DNA from: Mesorhizobium sp. B4-1-3
GTDB taxonomy: Bacteria > Pseudomonadota > Alphaproteobacteria > Rhizobiales > Rhizobiaceae
DNA length: 64,000 nt
Reading direction: 5' to 3'
NCBI RefSeq assembly: GCF_006439355.1
Contig: NZ_VFTG01000024.1
Span: 1-64,000 of the forward strand
Shown here piece after piece: positions 17,806 through 25,969 of the stretch. Position 1 is the first letter of the stretch. Every line of letters begins with the position of its first letter. Under the pieces are notes generated by a model, which saw nothing but the letters and a program-made list of their open reading frames with translations, was not told the DNA's origin and searched no databases. A program made the translations under genes and the position numbers.

Positions 17806-18843
17806 TCAGCCCTGCGGTTTGTCCGGCGCCTCATTCGCCGCCAGCGCCGACTTATGCTCGTCCTCGGGCGGGTCGCTGGCGGGTGGCAGCGTGAATTCGA
17901 TCAGCACCGGCAGATGGTCGGAGCCGGTATCCTCCAGCCGGGCCGACGACAGGATCGTCACCCCGCCCTTGCTGAACACCTGGTCGATCGGCAGGCCCGC
18001 GTAGCGGCGCAGGAAGTCAGGCAGCGTGCGGTGGATCCAGGTCGGGCCGGCCGAGGGCATCAGCGTCATGCCGCTGAGCCGCGCCACCCGTCGCACCGCC
18101 GCGCTCCACGGCACGGCATTGCAATCGCCGGCCATGATGGCGGTCTCGCCGAGTCCGGCCAGCGGTTCGGCCAGCTCGCCGATCTGCCACGACTGTTCCT
18201 TCGGCCACGGCCAGCTGAGATGGATCGCGGCGACGTCGACGGGGACGCCGTTGAAGTCGACGGTGGCGGTCGCCATCGCGCCGCGCGGCTCGCAACGCGG
18301 CGCGGTGCCGGCGGCGAAGGGACGGCGCGACAGCAGCGCGACGCCGAATATGCCGTTGGGGTAGTCGCAAAGGATGCGATAGGGATAGGCGCTGGCAATA
18401 TAGCCGAGCTCCTTCGACCACATCCCCGACACTTCATCGAGCGTGATGACGTCCGGATTGGTCCGGCCGATCAGCGACAGCACCTTCTTCGGCGTCGGAT
18501 TGTTGAAGCGCAGGTTCATCTGCAGCAGGCTGTAGACCATCCGGTCTGCCGGCTTCGCGAGCGCCTGCTGCGTCGACAATTTGGGCAGCGCGCTAGTCGT
18601 CGTGGCGAAGCAGCCGATGGTGAAGACCAGCGCCGCGACGGCCTGCAGCCGGTGGGGACCGGCAAGCAGCGCCAGCGCGAGCAGCACCGTCAGCACGCTC
18701 AGATGCATGCGGAAATGCGAGAAGGAATCGAAGGCCGGATGCAGCGCGCCGAAGAACCCGGCCAGCAGCGCGGCCGAGCATGCCATCATCGCCAGGAATG
18801 TCAGCTGAGCCATCATGCTCAAGCGCGCGCCGCCCGTAGTCAT
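17806..18843 (-). CDS. Membrane-anchored endonuclease/exonuclease/phosphatase-fold protein
   Basis: 345 residues. Three hydrophobic helices in the first 85 residues anchor it. The rest is an EEP domain with the expected active-site series: QMNLRFNN, the Glu in LDEVSG, GDCNAVPWS and the terminal GSDHLP. Members hydrolyse phosphodiester or phosphate bonds in nucleic acids, lipids or inositols. The three-helix layout resembles YafD-like proteins with an external domain, so a periplasmic substrate is plausible but not shown. The start ATG is at 18843. The gene is monocistronic, 190 bases downstream of amn, and that gap holds a palindromic repeat. Confidence 0.87.
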   Translation of the reverse strand: MTTGGARLSMMAQLTFLAMMACSAALLAGFFGALHPAFDSFSHFRMHLSVLTVLLALALLAGPHRLQAVAALVFTIGCFATTTSALPKLSTQQALAKPADRMVYSLLQMNLRFNNPTPKKVLSLIGRTNPDVITLDEVSGMWSKELGYIASAYPYRILCDYPNGIFGVALLSRRPFAAGTAPRCEPRGAMATATVDFNGVPVDVAAIHLSWPWPKEQSWQIGELAEPLAGLGETAIMAGDCNAVPWSAAVRRVARLSGMTLMPSAGPTWIHRTLPDFLRRYAGLPIDQVFSKGGVTILSSARLEDTGSDHLPVLIEFTLPPASDPPEDEHKSALAANEAPDKPQG

Positions 18844-18913
18844 CTGCTCCGACCCGCCCAGGACATTTCACCGTTTCACGGAACGCCGAAAGGCCCTGTT
18901 TCCTTGTTCCGAC

Positions 18914-18955
18914 GCGATTTCGAACGGAAACCGCTCGCGTTCTTCCTGAATTTGC
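18914..18955. repeat. Rhizobial palindromic intergenic element (GCAATTCC type), diverged copy 2
   Basis: GCGATTTC (18914-18921) and GAATTTGC (18948-18955) form imperfect arms around GAACGGAAACCGCTCGCG, matching the core of the element at 11495-11539 at most positions. It lies in the gap between amn and the EEP gene. Confidence 0.5.
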
Positions 18956-19033
18956 TCCAGCTTCCCGTTCTGACCGCTTATCGGCCAAATTACGGCTCAA
19001 GCAAGACGACCGATTGCCCCGCCGGCGGCTGGC

Positions 19034-20536
19034 CTACTGGAACGCTGTCTCGGAAAAGCTTCTGAGCTTGCGCGAATGCAGCCGCTCCATCGGCATTTCG
19101 GCGAGCTTCTCCATCGCCCTGATGCCGATGGTGAGATGCTGCGCCACCTGCCGCTTGTAGAATTCGGTGGCCATGCCGGGTAGCTTCAGCTCCCCGTGCA
19201 GCGGCTTGTCGGAGACGCACAGCAGCGTCCCGTAGGGCACACGGAAGCGGAAGCCGTTGGCGGCGATGGTGGCCGATTCCATGTCGAGCGCGATGGCGCG
19301 CGACTGCGACAGACGCTGCACCGGTCCGCGCTGGTCGCGTAGCTCCCAGTTGCGGTTGTCGATGGTGGCGACGGTGCCGGTGCGCATGATGCGCTTGAGA
19401 TCGTAGCCGGACAGGCCGGTGACTTCGGCGACCGCTTCCTGCAGCGCCACCTGGATCTCGGCCAGCGGCGGGATCGGCACCCAGACAGGCAGGTCGTCGT
19501 CCAGCACATGGTCTTCGCGCACATAGGCGTGCGCCAGCACATAGTCGCCCAGCGCCTGCGTGTTGCGCAGGCCCGCGCAATGGCCGAGCATGACCCAGGC
19601 ATGCGGCCTCAGCACAGCGATATGGTCGGTGATCGTCTTGGCGTTGGACGGGCCGACGCCGATATTGACCATAGTGATGCCGCCATGGCCGGGCTTCTTC
19701 AGGTGATAGGCCGGCATCTGCGGTAGGCGCTGCGGCGGCGTGCCTTCGCTCGGCGAGCCGGCTCCGGCCTTGGTCACGACATTGCCCGGCTCGACGAATT
19801 CACTGTAGCCGCCTCCACCGCTCTCCATCAGTTCGCGAGCCCGCGCGACGAATTCGTCGATGTAGAACTGGTAATTGGTGAACAGCACGAAATTCTGGAA
19901 ATGTTGCGGGCTGGTCGCCGTGTAATGCGTCATGCGGTGCAGCGAATAGTCGATGCGTTGCGCGGTGAACGGCGCCAGCGGCCGCGGCTCGCCGAACGCC
20001 ACCTCGAAGGTGCCGTTGGCGATCTGGTCGTCGGTGCCGTCGAGATCCGGCACGTCGAACAGGTCGCGAATCGGCCGCTTGATGCGCTCGGCGGCCGCGC
20101 CGTCGACATAGGTGCCTTCCAGAAAGGCGAAATGCAGTGGGATCGGCGTGGTCGATTCCGACACCGTCACCATCACGCCGTGATTGCGCATGATGAGCTG
20201 TAGCTGCTCGACGAGATAGTTCTCGAACAGTTGCGGCTGGGTGATGGTGGTGGCGAAATGCCCGGGCGTCGGCATGTGGCCATAGGCCTGGCGCGAGTCG
20301 ATCTGGCTGAACGAGGTCGTGGTGACGCCGATCTGCGGATAGAAGGCCCGGTAGCGCTTGCTCTCGTCACCGCCCGCGGCAAGGGCCGCGAAAGAATCGC
20401 GCAGGAACTTGGTGTTGCGGTCGTAGAGCGTCTGGAGCGCCGCAACCGCCTTCTTGGCGCCGTGGAACTCCTGCTTGCCGAAGGGCTCCGGCATGACGAC
20501 CGATTCGATGGCTTGGGGGTAGATTCGCTTTTCCAT
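19034..20536 (-). CDS. amn: AMP nucleosidase
   Basis: Hydrolyses AMP to adenine and ribose 5-phosphate, adjusting the adenylate pool. At 500 residues it has the full two-domain form: an N-terminal regulatory domain (IYPQAIESVVMPEPFGKQEF, then YRAFYPQIGVTTTSFSQID) and a C-terminal nucleoside-phosphorylase-like domain with ITMVNIGVGPSNAKT and VMLGHCAGLRNTQ. ALDMESATIAANGFRFRVP carries the Met-Glu pair that binds the ribose in this fold. The start is ATG at 20536. It appears to be a single-gene unit. Confidence 0.95.
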   Translation of the reverse strand: MEKRIYPQAIESVVMPEPFGKQEFHGAKKAVAALQTLYDRNTKFLRDSFAALAAGGDESKRYRAFYPQIGVTTTSFSQIDSRQAYGHMPTPGHFATTITQPQLFENYLVEQLQLIMRNHGVMVTVSESTTPIPLHFAFLEGTYVDGAAAERIKRPIRDLFDVPDLDGTDDQIANGTFEVAFGEPRPLAPFTAQRIDYSLHRMTHYTATSPQHFQNFVLFTNYQFYIDEFVARARELMESGGGGYSEFVEPGNVVTKAGAGSPSEGTPPQRLPQMPAYHLKKPGHGGITMVNIGVGPSNAKTITDHIAVLRPHAWVMLGHCAGLRNTQALGDYVLAHAYVREDHVLDDDLPVWVPIPPLAEIQVALQEAVAEVTGLSGYDLKRIMRTGTVATIDNRNWELRDQRGPVQRLSQSRAIALDMESATIAANGFRFRVPYGTLLCVSDKPLHGELKLPGMATEFYKRQVAQHLTIGIRAMEKLAEMPMERLHSRKLRSFSETAFQ

Positions 20537-20627
20537 GGCCCAATATAGAGATTTGGAAGAGCGGTTGGGAGGGGTGAGCGGACGGGAACCGTAGCCCAGC
20601 AGGAGATTTTTGTTATCGCTCGGATTG

Positions 20628-20771
20628 AAGGTGTGTCGAGATTCAGGTCAGGCCGAGTCGAGAATGGTGGTTTCCGAGAACCGGAGCGGAGCGTACTCAA
20701 TGTACGTGAGCACCGGAAGCGCAGGAAGCCGCCTTTCGCAGGCCGGCCTCACCTGAATCTCGACACACCTT
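20628..20771. repeat. 144-bp palindromic intergenic element
   Basis: Perfect 21-base inverted arms (20628-20648 and 20751-20771, opening AAGGTGTGTCGAGATTCAGG) enclose further complementary segments and a central CGTAC-TCAAT-GTACG hairpin (20692-20706). The centre of the outer arms and of the inner hairpin coincide at about 20699, so the whole element folds into one long cruciform or RNA hairpin. It has no coding capacity and looks like a MITE or REP-type element. The stop codon of the small gene at 20770-20940 overlaps its right end. Confidence 0.8.
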
Positions 20772-20940
20772 ACCCGCGCTGCAGGCTGATCAGCAGCACA
20801 AAGCCCACGCTGGTGTTCTTGTGGGCCGGCGCCTCGATCGTGTGGCCCGTATCGGCGCGCATCATAGGCACCGCCAGCACCGGCGCGGCGAGCAGCATCA
20901 GGATGAGCATCGCCCGCGGCAGCAGCCTGAGGATATTCAT
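20770..20940 (-). CDS. Small exported or membrane protein, 56 residues
   Basis: Begins with a basic residue pair and a hydrophobic stretch (LPRAMLILMLLAAPVLAVP) that is either a signal peptide or a membrane anchor, and ends with a second hydrophobic patch (SVGFVLLISLQRG). No family is recognised. The ATG at 20940 is chosen; an in-frame ATG at 20964 adds eight polar residues. It follows another small membrane protein gene (21030-21164) on the same strand 89 bases upstream, possibly one transcript. Its TAA overlaps the end of the 144-bp palindrome, so the element's insertion may have set its C-terminus. Confidence 0.5.
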   Translation of the reverse strand: MNILRLLPRAMLILMLLAAPVLAVPMMRADTGHTIEAPAHKNTSVGFVLLISLQRG

Positions 20941-21029
20941 TGCGGTGGCGCCGGTGCGGTTCATTTTGGTGGTATCCGATTCTCAACGTGGTCGATTTTC
21001 AGCTTTGTCGTTTCGGCGCGTCATTTGGT

Positions 21030-21164
21030 TCACGGAGCCGAGAACGAAGCCACGGGCCGTTCCCACAAGCGGGCCGAGTGGCCGCCCTCGGCCACCAGGA
21101 TGGCGAAGAACATGCCGAACAAGCTCATCAGCAGGCAGACGATGGTGAAGCGACGCGCGAGCAT
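21030..21164 (-). CDS. Small membrane protein, 44 residues
   Basis: Very short gene supported by a strong ribosome site: AAGGAGAGGG lies just before the ATG at 21164. The product starts MLARRFTIVCLLMSLFGMFF, a basic N-terminus followed by one hydrophobic helix, then a short polar tail (HSARLWERPVASFSAP) before TGA. This could be an uncleaved signal anchor or a small exported peptide. No family is recognised. It is followed on the same strand by another small hydrophobic protein gene. Confidence 0.55.
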   Translation of the reverse strand: MLARRFTIVCLLMSLFGMFFAILVAEGGHSARLWERPVASFSAP

Positions 21165-21316
21165 TTCCCTCTCCTTCAATGCGGGAGAAAATGCCTGACG
21201 GCCTCTGAACCGGTTCTGAGACCGGTATTCATCTGCGGTTCAAATTGATTGACAAGGACTTGAAAGGGCGCGGGAGACTTGGTGCGGGTCAGCGAAAGCG
21301 CTGACGCTGCAAAGAA

Positions 21317-21341
21317 AAACGGGGCCGCTTAGACCCCGTTT
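21317..21341 (-). terminator. Rho-independent terminator of the DUF2147-like gene
   Basis: AAACGGGG (21317-21324) pairs with CCCCGTTT (21334-21341) over a 9-base loop. Read leftward, the stem is followed by a T-rich run (GTTTTTCTTTG). It lies 21 bases beyond the stop of the leftward gene at 21362-21703. Confidence 0.85.
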
Positions 21342-21361
21342 GGACGATCTGAGATTGGCGA

Positions 21362-21703
21362 TCAGAGCTTGTGCCAGGTCTGGCTCTTGCAGATCAGGCC
21401 GCCGAGCACGCAACCGCTCATCTTGAGCGTCGTGCCTGTAAGGGTCGCCTTGCCGGAATAGGTCTTGTCGTTCGCCGGGTCGGTGATGCTGCCGGCATAT
21501 TTGTTGTCGCCGGCCGCTTTCAGAGAGCCGATGGTCTTGCCGGCATATTTGCCTGTCTTGAGCGTGATGGAGAATGAGCCGCCGCCGCCGATCGTCGCGG
21601 TCTCGCCGGATTGCGTCTTCCAACTGCCTTCGATCGGGTCGGCCCACGCGGCACCCGCCATTATCAAGGTGGCAGCCAGGGCCAGGCTCATCGTTCGAAA
21701 CAT
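21362..21703 (-). CDS. Exported DUF2147-like protein
   Basis: A 113-residue protein with a clean signal peptide (MSLALAATLIMAGAAWA) and a mature part that starts DPIEGSWKTQSGETATI. It contains TYSGKATLTGTTLKMSGC and ends CKSQTWHKL, the pattern of small DUF2147 beta-barrel proteins in which an opening W and a late Cys-Cys pair are conserved. Function in the envelope is unknown. GGGAGGAGG upstream of the ATG at 21703 is a strong ribosome site. Monocistronic, closed by the terminator at 21317-21341. Confidence 0.8.
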   Translation of the reverse strand: MFRTMSLALAATLIMAGAAWADPIEGSWKTQSGETATIGGGGSFSITLKTGKYAGKTIGSLKAAGDNKYAGSITDPANDKTYSGKATLTGTTLKMSGCVLGGLICKSQTWHKL

Positions 21704-22136
21704 CTTGTCCTCCTCCCAATGGGCATGCGGCGGGCTCCGGTCCGCCTTCCCTTACGCAAAGGTAAAGCTAATCCAGCTCCGGCCAAAACGAAAGCGGTGC
21801 CGCCACGGAAGGTCGTAAGGATTTTCGCGCCGGCTATCGCCCGAAATAAACGAAACCCGAAAAGCGCTTTGGTTTCCGTGGTTAGCGAAGTCTTGATTCC
21901 GATCGCGGCAATTTTCGTCGAATTTGATGCAAAATGGCTGAAACGCTGGATTCCCATGCTTAACGAATTTCTGCGTTTACCTCTTGTTTTAGCTTTGTTT
22001 TCCTCAAATTAAGCACGCCATTTAACGACGGATTCAAAGCCAGGCTTCATCCTCGAAAGCATCGAAAGAGCGGCTCGCCCCGAGGGACACCAAGGGAAAA
22101 AGGAGGCAGCTCTCGGGAGCCAGACAGGGGATTGAA
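21704..22136. other. AT-richer intergenic region between divergent genes
   Basis: About 430 bases with lower GC than the surroundings, notably 21830-22030 with runs such as TGTTTTAGCTTTGTTTTCC. It must hold the promoters of the leftward DUF2147-like gene and the rightward SEL1-like gene. No convincing open frame, RNA gene or paired regulatory site was recognised. Confidence 0.5.
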
Positions 22137-22403
22137 ATGGCACGCTTTGAAATGCTCGAAGACGGCTTCGGCGCCATGGGGGCGACCGCCCAGGCCGACA
22201 TTCTTTTCGAACTGGGCATGATGTATGCGACCGGCCGCGATTGCGAGACCGACGTCGTTGCCGCCCACAAATGGTTCAACATCGCCGCAATCAAGGGCTC
22301 GGTCCGCGCCGCCGAGCTACGCTCGGAACTGTCGGCCACCATGTCGAAGCTCGAGATCGCCAAGGCGCTGCGCGAAGCGCGCGAATGGATGACGATGCAC
22401 TGA
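22137..22403 (+). CDS. Small SEL1-repeat-like protein
   Basis: An 88-residue protein conserved in type with rhizobial one-repeat SEL1 proteins. FELGMMYATGR and VVAAHKWFNIAAIKGS together form a SEL1/TPR-like helix pair with the typical Gly, Ala and Trp positions. The rest is helical, and the end reads EWMTMH. Such repeats mediate protein-protein contacts; no partner is evident. There is no signal peptide, so it is probably cytoplasmic. AGGGG six bases before the ATG supports the start. It precedes a 370-base gap with a strong terminator. Confidence 0.78.
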   Translation: MARFEMLEDGFGAMGATAQADILFELGMMYATGRDCETDVVAAHKWFNIAAIKGSVRAAELRSELSATMSKLEIAKALREAREWMTMH

Positions 22404-22776
22404 TCCCGCGGGTGTAGCGCTCGAAAGTCTTCAGGGGAAAAGGCCGCGATAAGACGGCCGATCAACAACAACAAGAATGCAGAGGGCGAACTCGCCCGAC
22501 TGCGCGACAAGACAGGGAAGCGAGCGGGTTTCAGGCGTGGGGCCGTCTGGGGAGCTCGACTGCAAAAGCCGCGACCGGCCGAAAACAAGGCCGGCGCGGC
22601 TTTTTGCATTACGCGAGGTAATCACGGGGCGCGTGGCCCAAGCAATCCCGGCCGAAATGAACCAAAAGCTTCTGAATTGTCCTCTCGACAGTTTCAGCGA
22701 AGGGTGAAATTGTCCCGGCTCTGTGAAGGAAGCGCGGCCGGGATGGCCATGCGCAAGTGGAGGAGTTCTTATAGTC
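22404..22776 (+). other. Structured intergenic region before the amino acid binding protein
   Basis: No protein frame is convincing. It contains several short hairpins in a row: GGCCG/CGGCC (22442-22459), GGGCGA/TCGCCC (22484-22497), and the strong terminator at 22562-22607. The region could be the 3' UTR of the SEL1-like gene, an attenuated leader of the transporter gene, or a small RNA that ends at the terminator. GGAGGAG near 22760 serves as the ribosome site of the next gene. Confidence 0.45.
22562..22607 (+). terminator. Strong rho-independent terminator
   Basis: GCAAAAGCCGCG then CCGGCC pairs with GGCCGG then CGCGGCTTTTTGC across a short GAAAACAA loop, and the right arm itself ends in five T. 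It is the strongest terminator in the window and lies 160 bases after the SEL1-like stop and 170 bases before the next start. Confidence 0.88.
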
Positions 22777-23898
22777 ATGAAAAAATTGGGTATTTTGAGC
22801 GCGGCCGCATTTGGTCTGATGATGAGCGCGCCGGTTGCCTTCGCCGACGACATCACCATTTCGGTGGTCGGCCCGATGACCGGCCAACTCGCCACCATCG
22901 GTGACCAGTTCAAGCAGGGCGCGCAGGCTGCCGCCGATGCGATCAATGCCGCCGGCGGCGTCAACGGCTCCAAGATCAAGCTCGACATCGAGGATGACCA
23001 GTGCGATCCGAAGCAGGCTGTGTCGGTGGCCAACCGCATCGTCGCCAATGGCGTCAAGTTCGTCGACGGCCATGCCTGTTCGGGCTCGAGCATTCCGGCC
23101 TCGGCCGTCTATGCCGAAGCCGGCACGTTGATGATGAGCCCCGCCTCGTCCAACCCGGTGCTGACCGACGCCGCCGCCAAGGCGGGCTGGCCGACCATCA
23201 TGCGCCTTTACACGCGTGACGACGCGCAGGGCGCCTTCATCGGCCCGTGGATCGCCAAGAAATATGCCGGCAAGAACGTCGTCATCCTGCACGACAAGAG
23301 TGCTTACGGCCAGGGCGTCGCCGATGCCGTGAAGGCGACGATGAATGCCGGCGGCCTCAAGGAAGTCGACTACGAAGGCATCAATGCCGGCGAGAAGGAC
23401 TATTCGGCTCTGGTCACCAAGCTGAAGCAGCTCAAGGCCGACGTCGTGTATTTCGGCGGCTACCACCCGGAGGCGGGGTTGATCCTGCGTCAGTCGGCCG
23501 AGCAGAACGTCAAGTTCCAGCTGATCATGCCGGACTCGATCGCCTCGCCGGAATTCTGGCAGGTCGCTGGCCCGGCCGGCGAAGGCACCATGTTCGTCTT
23601 CCCGTCGGACCCGCAGGCCAAGCCGGAAGCGAAGGACGCGGTCGCCAAGATCAAGGCCGGCGGCTTCACGCCTGAAGGCTTCACGTTGTTCTCCTATGCC
23701 GTGATCCAGGCCGTGGCCGAAGGCGTCAAGCGCGCCGGCAGCGACGATCCGGCCAAGGTCGCGGAGGCGCTCAAGGACGGCAAGCCGATCAGCACCGTCG
23801 TCGGCGACGTCATCTTCGACGAGAAGGGCGACCTGAAGAACGCCAGCTACGACATCAACCAGTGGCACGACGGCAAATACGCGCCGATCAAGCCGTAA
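22777..23898 (+). CDS. Branched-chain amino acid ABC transporter, periplasmic binding protein
   Basis: A LivJ/LivK-type protein of 373 residues that captures branched-chain amino acids (or related amides) in the periplasm for an ABC importer. The signal peptide MKKLGILSAAAFGLMMSAPV ends near AFA|DD. The mature start DITISVVGPMTGQLATIGDQ and the ligand-pocket segment SGSSIPASAVYAEAG are typical. No permease or ATPase genes are beside it, so it works with a transporter encoded elsewhere. The ATG at 22777 is chosen over an upstream in-frame start because it begins the signal peptide. It is followed by its own terminator, next to the leucine-catabolism operon. Confidence 0.94.
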   Translation: MKKLGILSAAAFGLMMSAPVAFADDITISVVGPMTGQLATIGDQFKQGAQAAADAINAAGGVNGSKIKLDIEDDQCDPKQAVSVANRIVANGVKFVDGHACSGSSIPASAVYAEAGTLMMSPASSNPVLTDAAAKAGWPTIMRLYTRDDAQGAFIGPWIAKKYAGKNVVILHDKSAYGQGVADAVKATMNAGGLKEVDYEGINAGEKDYSALVTKLKQLKADVVYFGGYHPEAGLILRQSAEQNVKFQLIMPDSIASPEFWQVAGPAGEGTMFVFPSDPQAKPEAKDAVAKIKAGGFTPEGFTLFSYAVIQAVAEGVKRAGSDDPAKVAEALKDGKPISTVVGDVIFDEKGDLKNASYDINQWHDGKYAPIKP

Positions 23899-23920
23899 GT
23901 CGGTTCTGCAGCTATCGAGG

Positions 23921-23947
23921 AAATGGCCGGGCTCGTCCCGGCCATTT
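23921..23947 (+). terminator. Rho-independent terminator between the binding protein gene and mccA
   Basis: AAATGGCCGGG (23921-23931) pairs perfectly with CCCGGCCATTT (23937-23947) over the loop CTCGT, followed by TCTTT. It serves the rightward binding-protein gene and lies eight bases from the leftward mccA stop, so it may work for both. Confidence 0.9.
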
Positions 23948-23955
23948 TCTTTAAA

Positions 23956-25920
23956 TCAGGTCTGACTGTCCTCGACAAAGCGCACCAGCACCGTGCCGTC
24001 GCTGACCTGCGCGCCTTCGGCCATGATCTCGGCGATCACGCCGTCATGCGGGGCGGCGATCGTGTGCTCCATTTTCATCGCTTCGAGGATCAGAAGCGGT
24101 TGGCCCTTGATCACGGCATCGCCCGCTGCGGCCCGCACCAGCTTGACCAGCCCCGGCATCGGCGCGCGCAGGCTGCCCGAAGCGGCTCCGGCTTCGTCGG
24201 CCTTTGCGAGAGGATCGGGAACCGTGAAGGTGTAACCGACCGCGCCCTCGAAGACGGTGACGTGGCCGGGCCAGCGGACGGCGCGCGGCATGGTCCTCAG
24301 ATCATGCGTGTTCACCGCGTCATGCGGCACTTCCAGCGCCACCTGGAAGCGGCCGTCCGGCCGTGCCGAAACCCTGGCCAGAATGTTCTCCTCGCCGTGG
24401 CGCAGGTGGATGCGGCGCGCGAGCGTGTGGAAATGGGCGTAGCCTGAAAGCGTGGACCACGGATCGGCGGCGGGACCGGGCGCGCCGGCATCCGTCGCGG
24501 CAAGCGCCGCAGCTGCGATCGTCTCATCGCGCGGCGCGGGAACGGCGGTGAGCGCTTCCTGATGCCGGCCGATCAACCCGGTATCGACATCGCCGGCGGC
24601 GAAATCGGCATCGGCGGCGAGCGCCGCCAGGAAGGCGGTGTTGACGGTCGAACCGGCCACTTCCGTCCGCGCCAGCATCTCGCGCAGGGCATTGAGCGCC
24701 GAGGCCCTGTCCTTGGCATGCACGACCAGCTTGGCGATCATCGGATCGTAGAAAGGCGAGATCGCATCGCCGGCGCGTACGCCGGTCTCGATGCGCATCG
24801 CGGCGTTTTCCGGCGCCGCGTCGGGGAATTTGAGATGGTGCAGGGTGCCGGTCGCCGGCAGGAAGCCTTTCGCGGCGTCCTCGGCATAGAGGCGCGCCTC
24901 GAAAGTGTGGCCCGACAGAGTGATTTCATCCTGCGTCTTCGGCAGTTTTTCGCCAGACGCGACGCGCAACTGCCATTCGACCAGATCGACGCCGGTGACC
25001 ATCTCGGTGACGGGGTGTTCGACCTGCAGCCGCGTGTTCATCTCCATGAACCAGAAGCGGTCGGCTTTCAGTCCTTCGGAAGCATCGACGATGAATTCGA
25101 TCGTGCCAGCGCCCGAATAATGGATCGCCTTTGCGGCCTTCACGGCCGCTTCCGTCATCGCCTTGCGCAGTTCCGGCGTCATGCCGGGGGCGGGCGCCTC
25201 CTCGATCACCTTCTGGTGGCGGCGTTGCGCCGAGCAGTCGCGTTCGAAAAGATGCACCGCATTGCCGAAATTGTCGCCGAACACTTGGCACTCGATATGG
25301 CGCGGCTTGTCGACATATTTTTCGACGAGCACGCGATCGTCGCCGAACGCAGCTTTCGCTTCGCGCCGCGCTCCGGAAAGTGCTTCCGAGAAATCGTCGG
25401 GGTGGTCGACGCGCCGCATGCCCTTGCCGCCGCCGCCGGCGCGCGCCTTGATCAGAACGGGGTAGCCGATCTCGCGCGCCTTGGAGGCAAGCAACACGAT
25501 TTCCTGCGCTTCGCCGTGATAGCCGGGCACCACCGGCACGCCGGCCGTTTCCATCAGCCGCTTGGCGGCGTCCTTCAATCCCATGGCACGGATCGAGGCG
25601 GCGGAAGGGCCGATGAAGACGAGGCCTGCCGCCGTCACCCGGTCGACGAAGTCGGGATTTTCCGACAGGAAACCGTAGCCGGGATGGATGGCTTCGGCAC
25701 CGGTGGCGAGTGCCGCGGCCACGATCCTGTCGCCCCGCAGATAGCTTTCTGCGACGGGCGAGGGGCCGATATGCACCGCTTCGTCGGCCATCTGGACATG
25801 CAAAGCCTTGGCGTCGGCGTCGGAATAGACGGCCACGGTGCGCACGCCGAGCTTGCGGGCAGTGCGGATGACGCGGCAGGCGATCTCGCCGCGATTGGCG
25901 ATCAGGATCTTGCCGAACAT
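23956..25920 (-). CDS. mccA: Methylcrotonyl-CoA carboxylase, biotin-containing alpha subunit
   Basis: Carboxylates 3-methylcrotonyl-CoA in leucine breakdown, together with MccB. The N-terminal biotin carboxylase starts FGKILIANRGEIACRVIRTA. The ATP-grasp domain has the glycine loop GGGGKGMR, then EMNTRLQVEHPVTEMVTG. The biotin carrier domain ends the protein with the biotinyl-lysine motif EAMKMEH, near residue 618 of 654. Very similar alpha subunits carboxylate propionyl- or acetyl-CoA, but the partner mccB and ivd in the same operon point to methylcrotonyl-CoA. The start is the ATG at 25920 after GGGAGG. Confidence 0.93.
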   Translation of the reverse strand: MFGKILIANRGEIACRVIRTARKLGVRTVAVYSDADAKALHVQMADEAVHIGPSPVAESYLRGDRIVAAALATGAEAIHPGYGFLSENPDFVDRVTAAGLVFIGPSAASIRAMGLKDAAKRLMETAGVPVVPGYHGEAQEIVLLASKAREIGYPVLIKARAGGGGKGMRRVDHPDDFSEALSGARREAKAAFGDDRVLVEKYVDKPRHIECQVFGDNFGNAVHLFERDCSAQRRHQKVIEEAPAPGMTPELRKAMTEAAVKAAKAIHYSGAGTIEFIVDASEGLKADRFWFMEMNTRLQVEHPVTEMVTGVDLVEWQLRVASGEKLPKTQDEITLSGHTFEARLYAEDAAKGFLPATGTLHHLKFPDAAPENAAMRIETGVRAGDAISPFYDPMIAKLVVHAKDRASALNALREMLARTEVAGSTVNTAFLAALAADADFAAGDVDTGLIGRHQEALTAVPAPRDETIAAAALAATDAGAPGPAADPWSTLSGYAHFHTLARRIHLRHGEENILARVSARPDGRFQVALEVPHDAVNTHDLRTMPRAVRWPGHVTVFEGAVGYTFTVPDPLAKADEAGAASGSLRAPMPGLVKLVRAAAGDAVIKGQPLLILEAMKMEHTIAAPHDGVIAEIMAEGAQVSDGTVLVRFVEDSQT

Positions 25921-25969
25921 GGGGCCTCCCGGCTTTGCTTGGGGCGGCACCAGTCCTGCAGGCGCCGGC

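Noticed and set aside
22009-22026. Possible CtrA site TTAA...TTAA upstream of the SEL1-like gene
   Set aside because: The spacing is nine bases, not the seven of the CtrA consensus.
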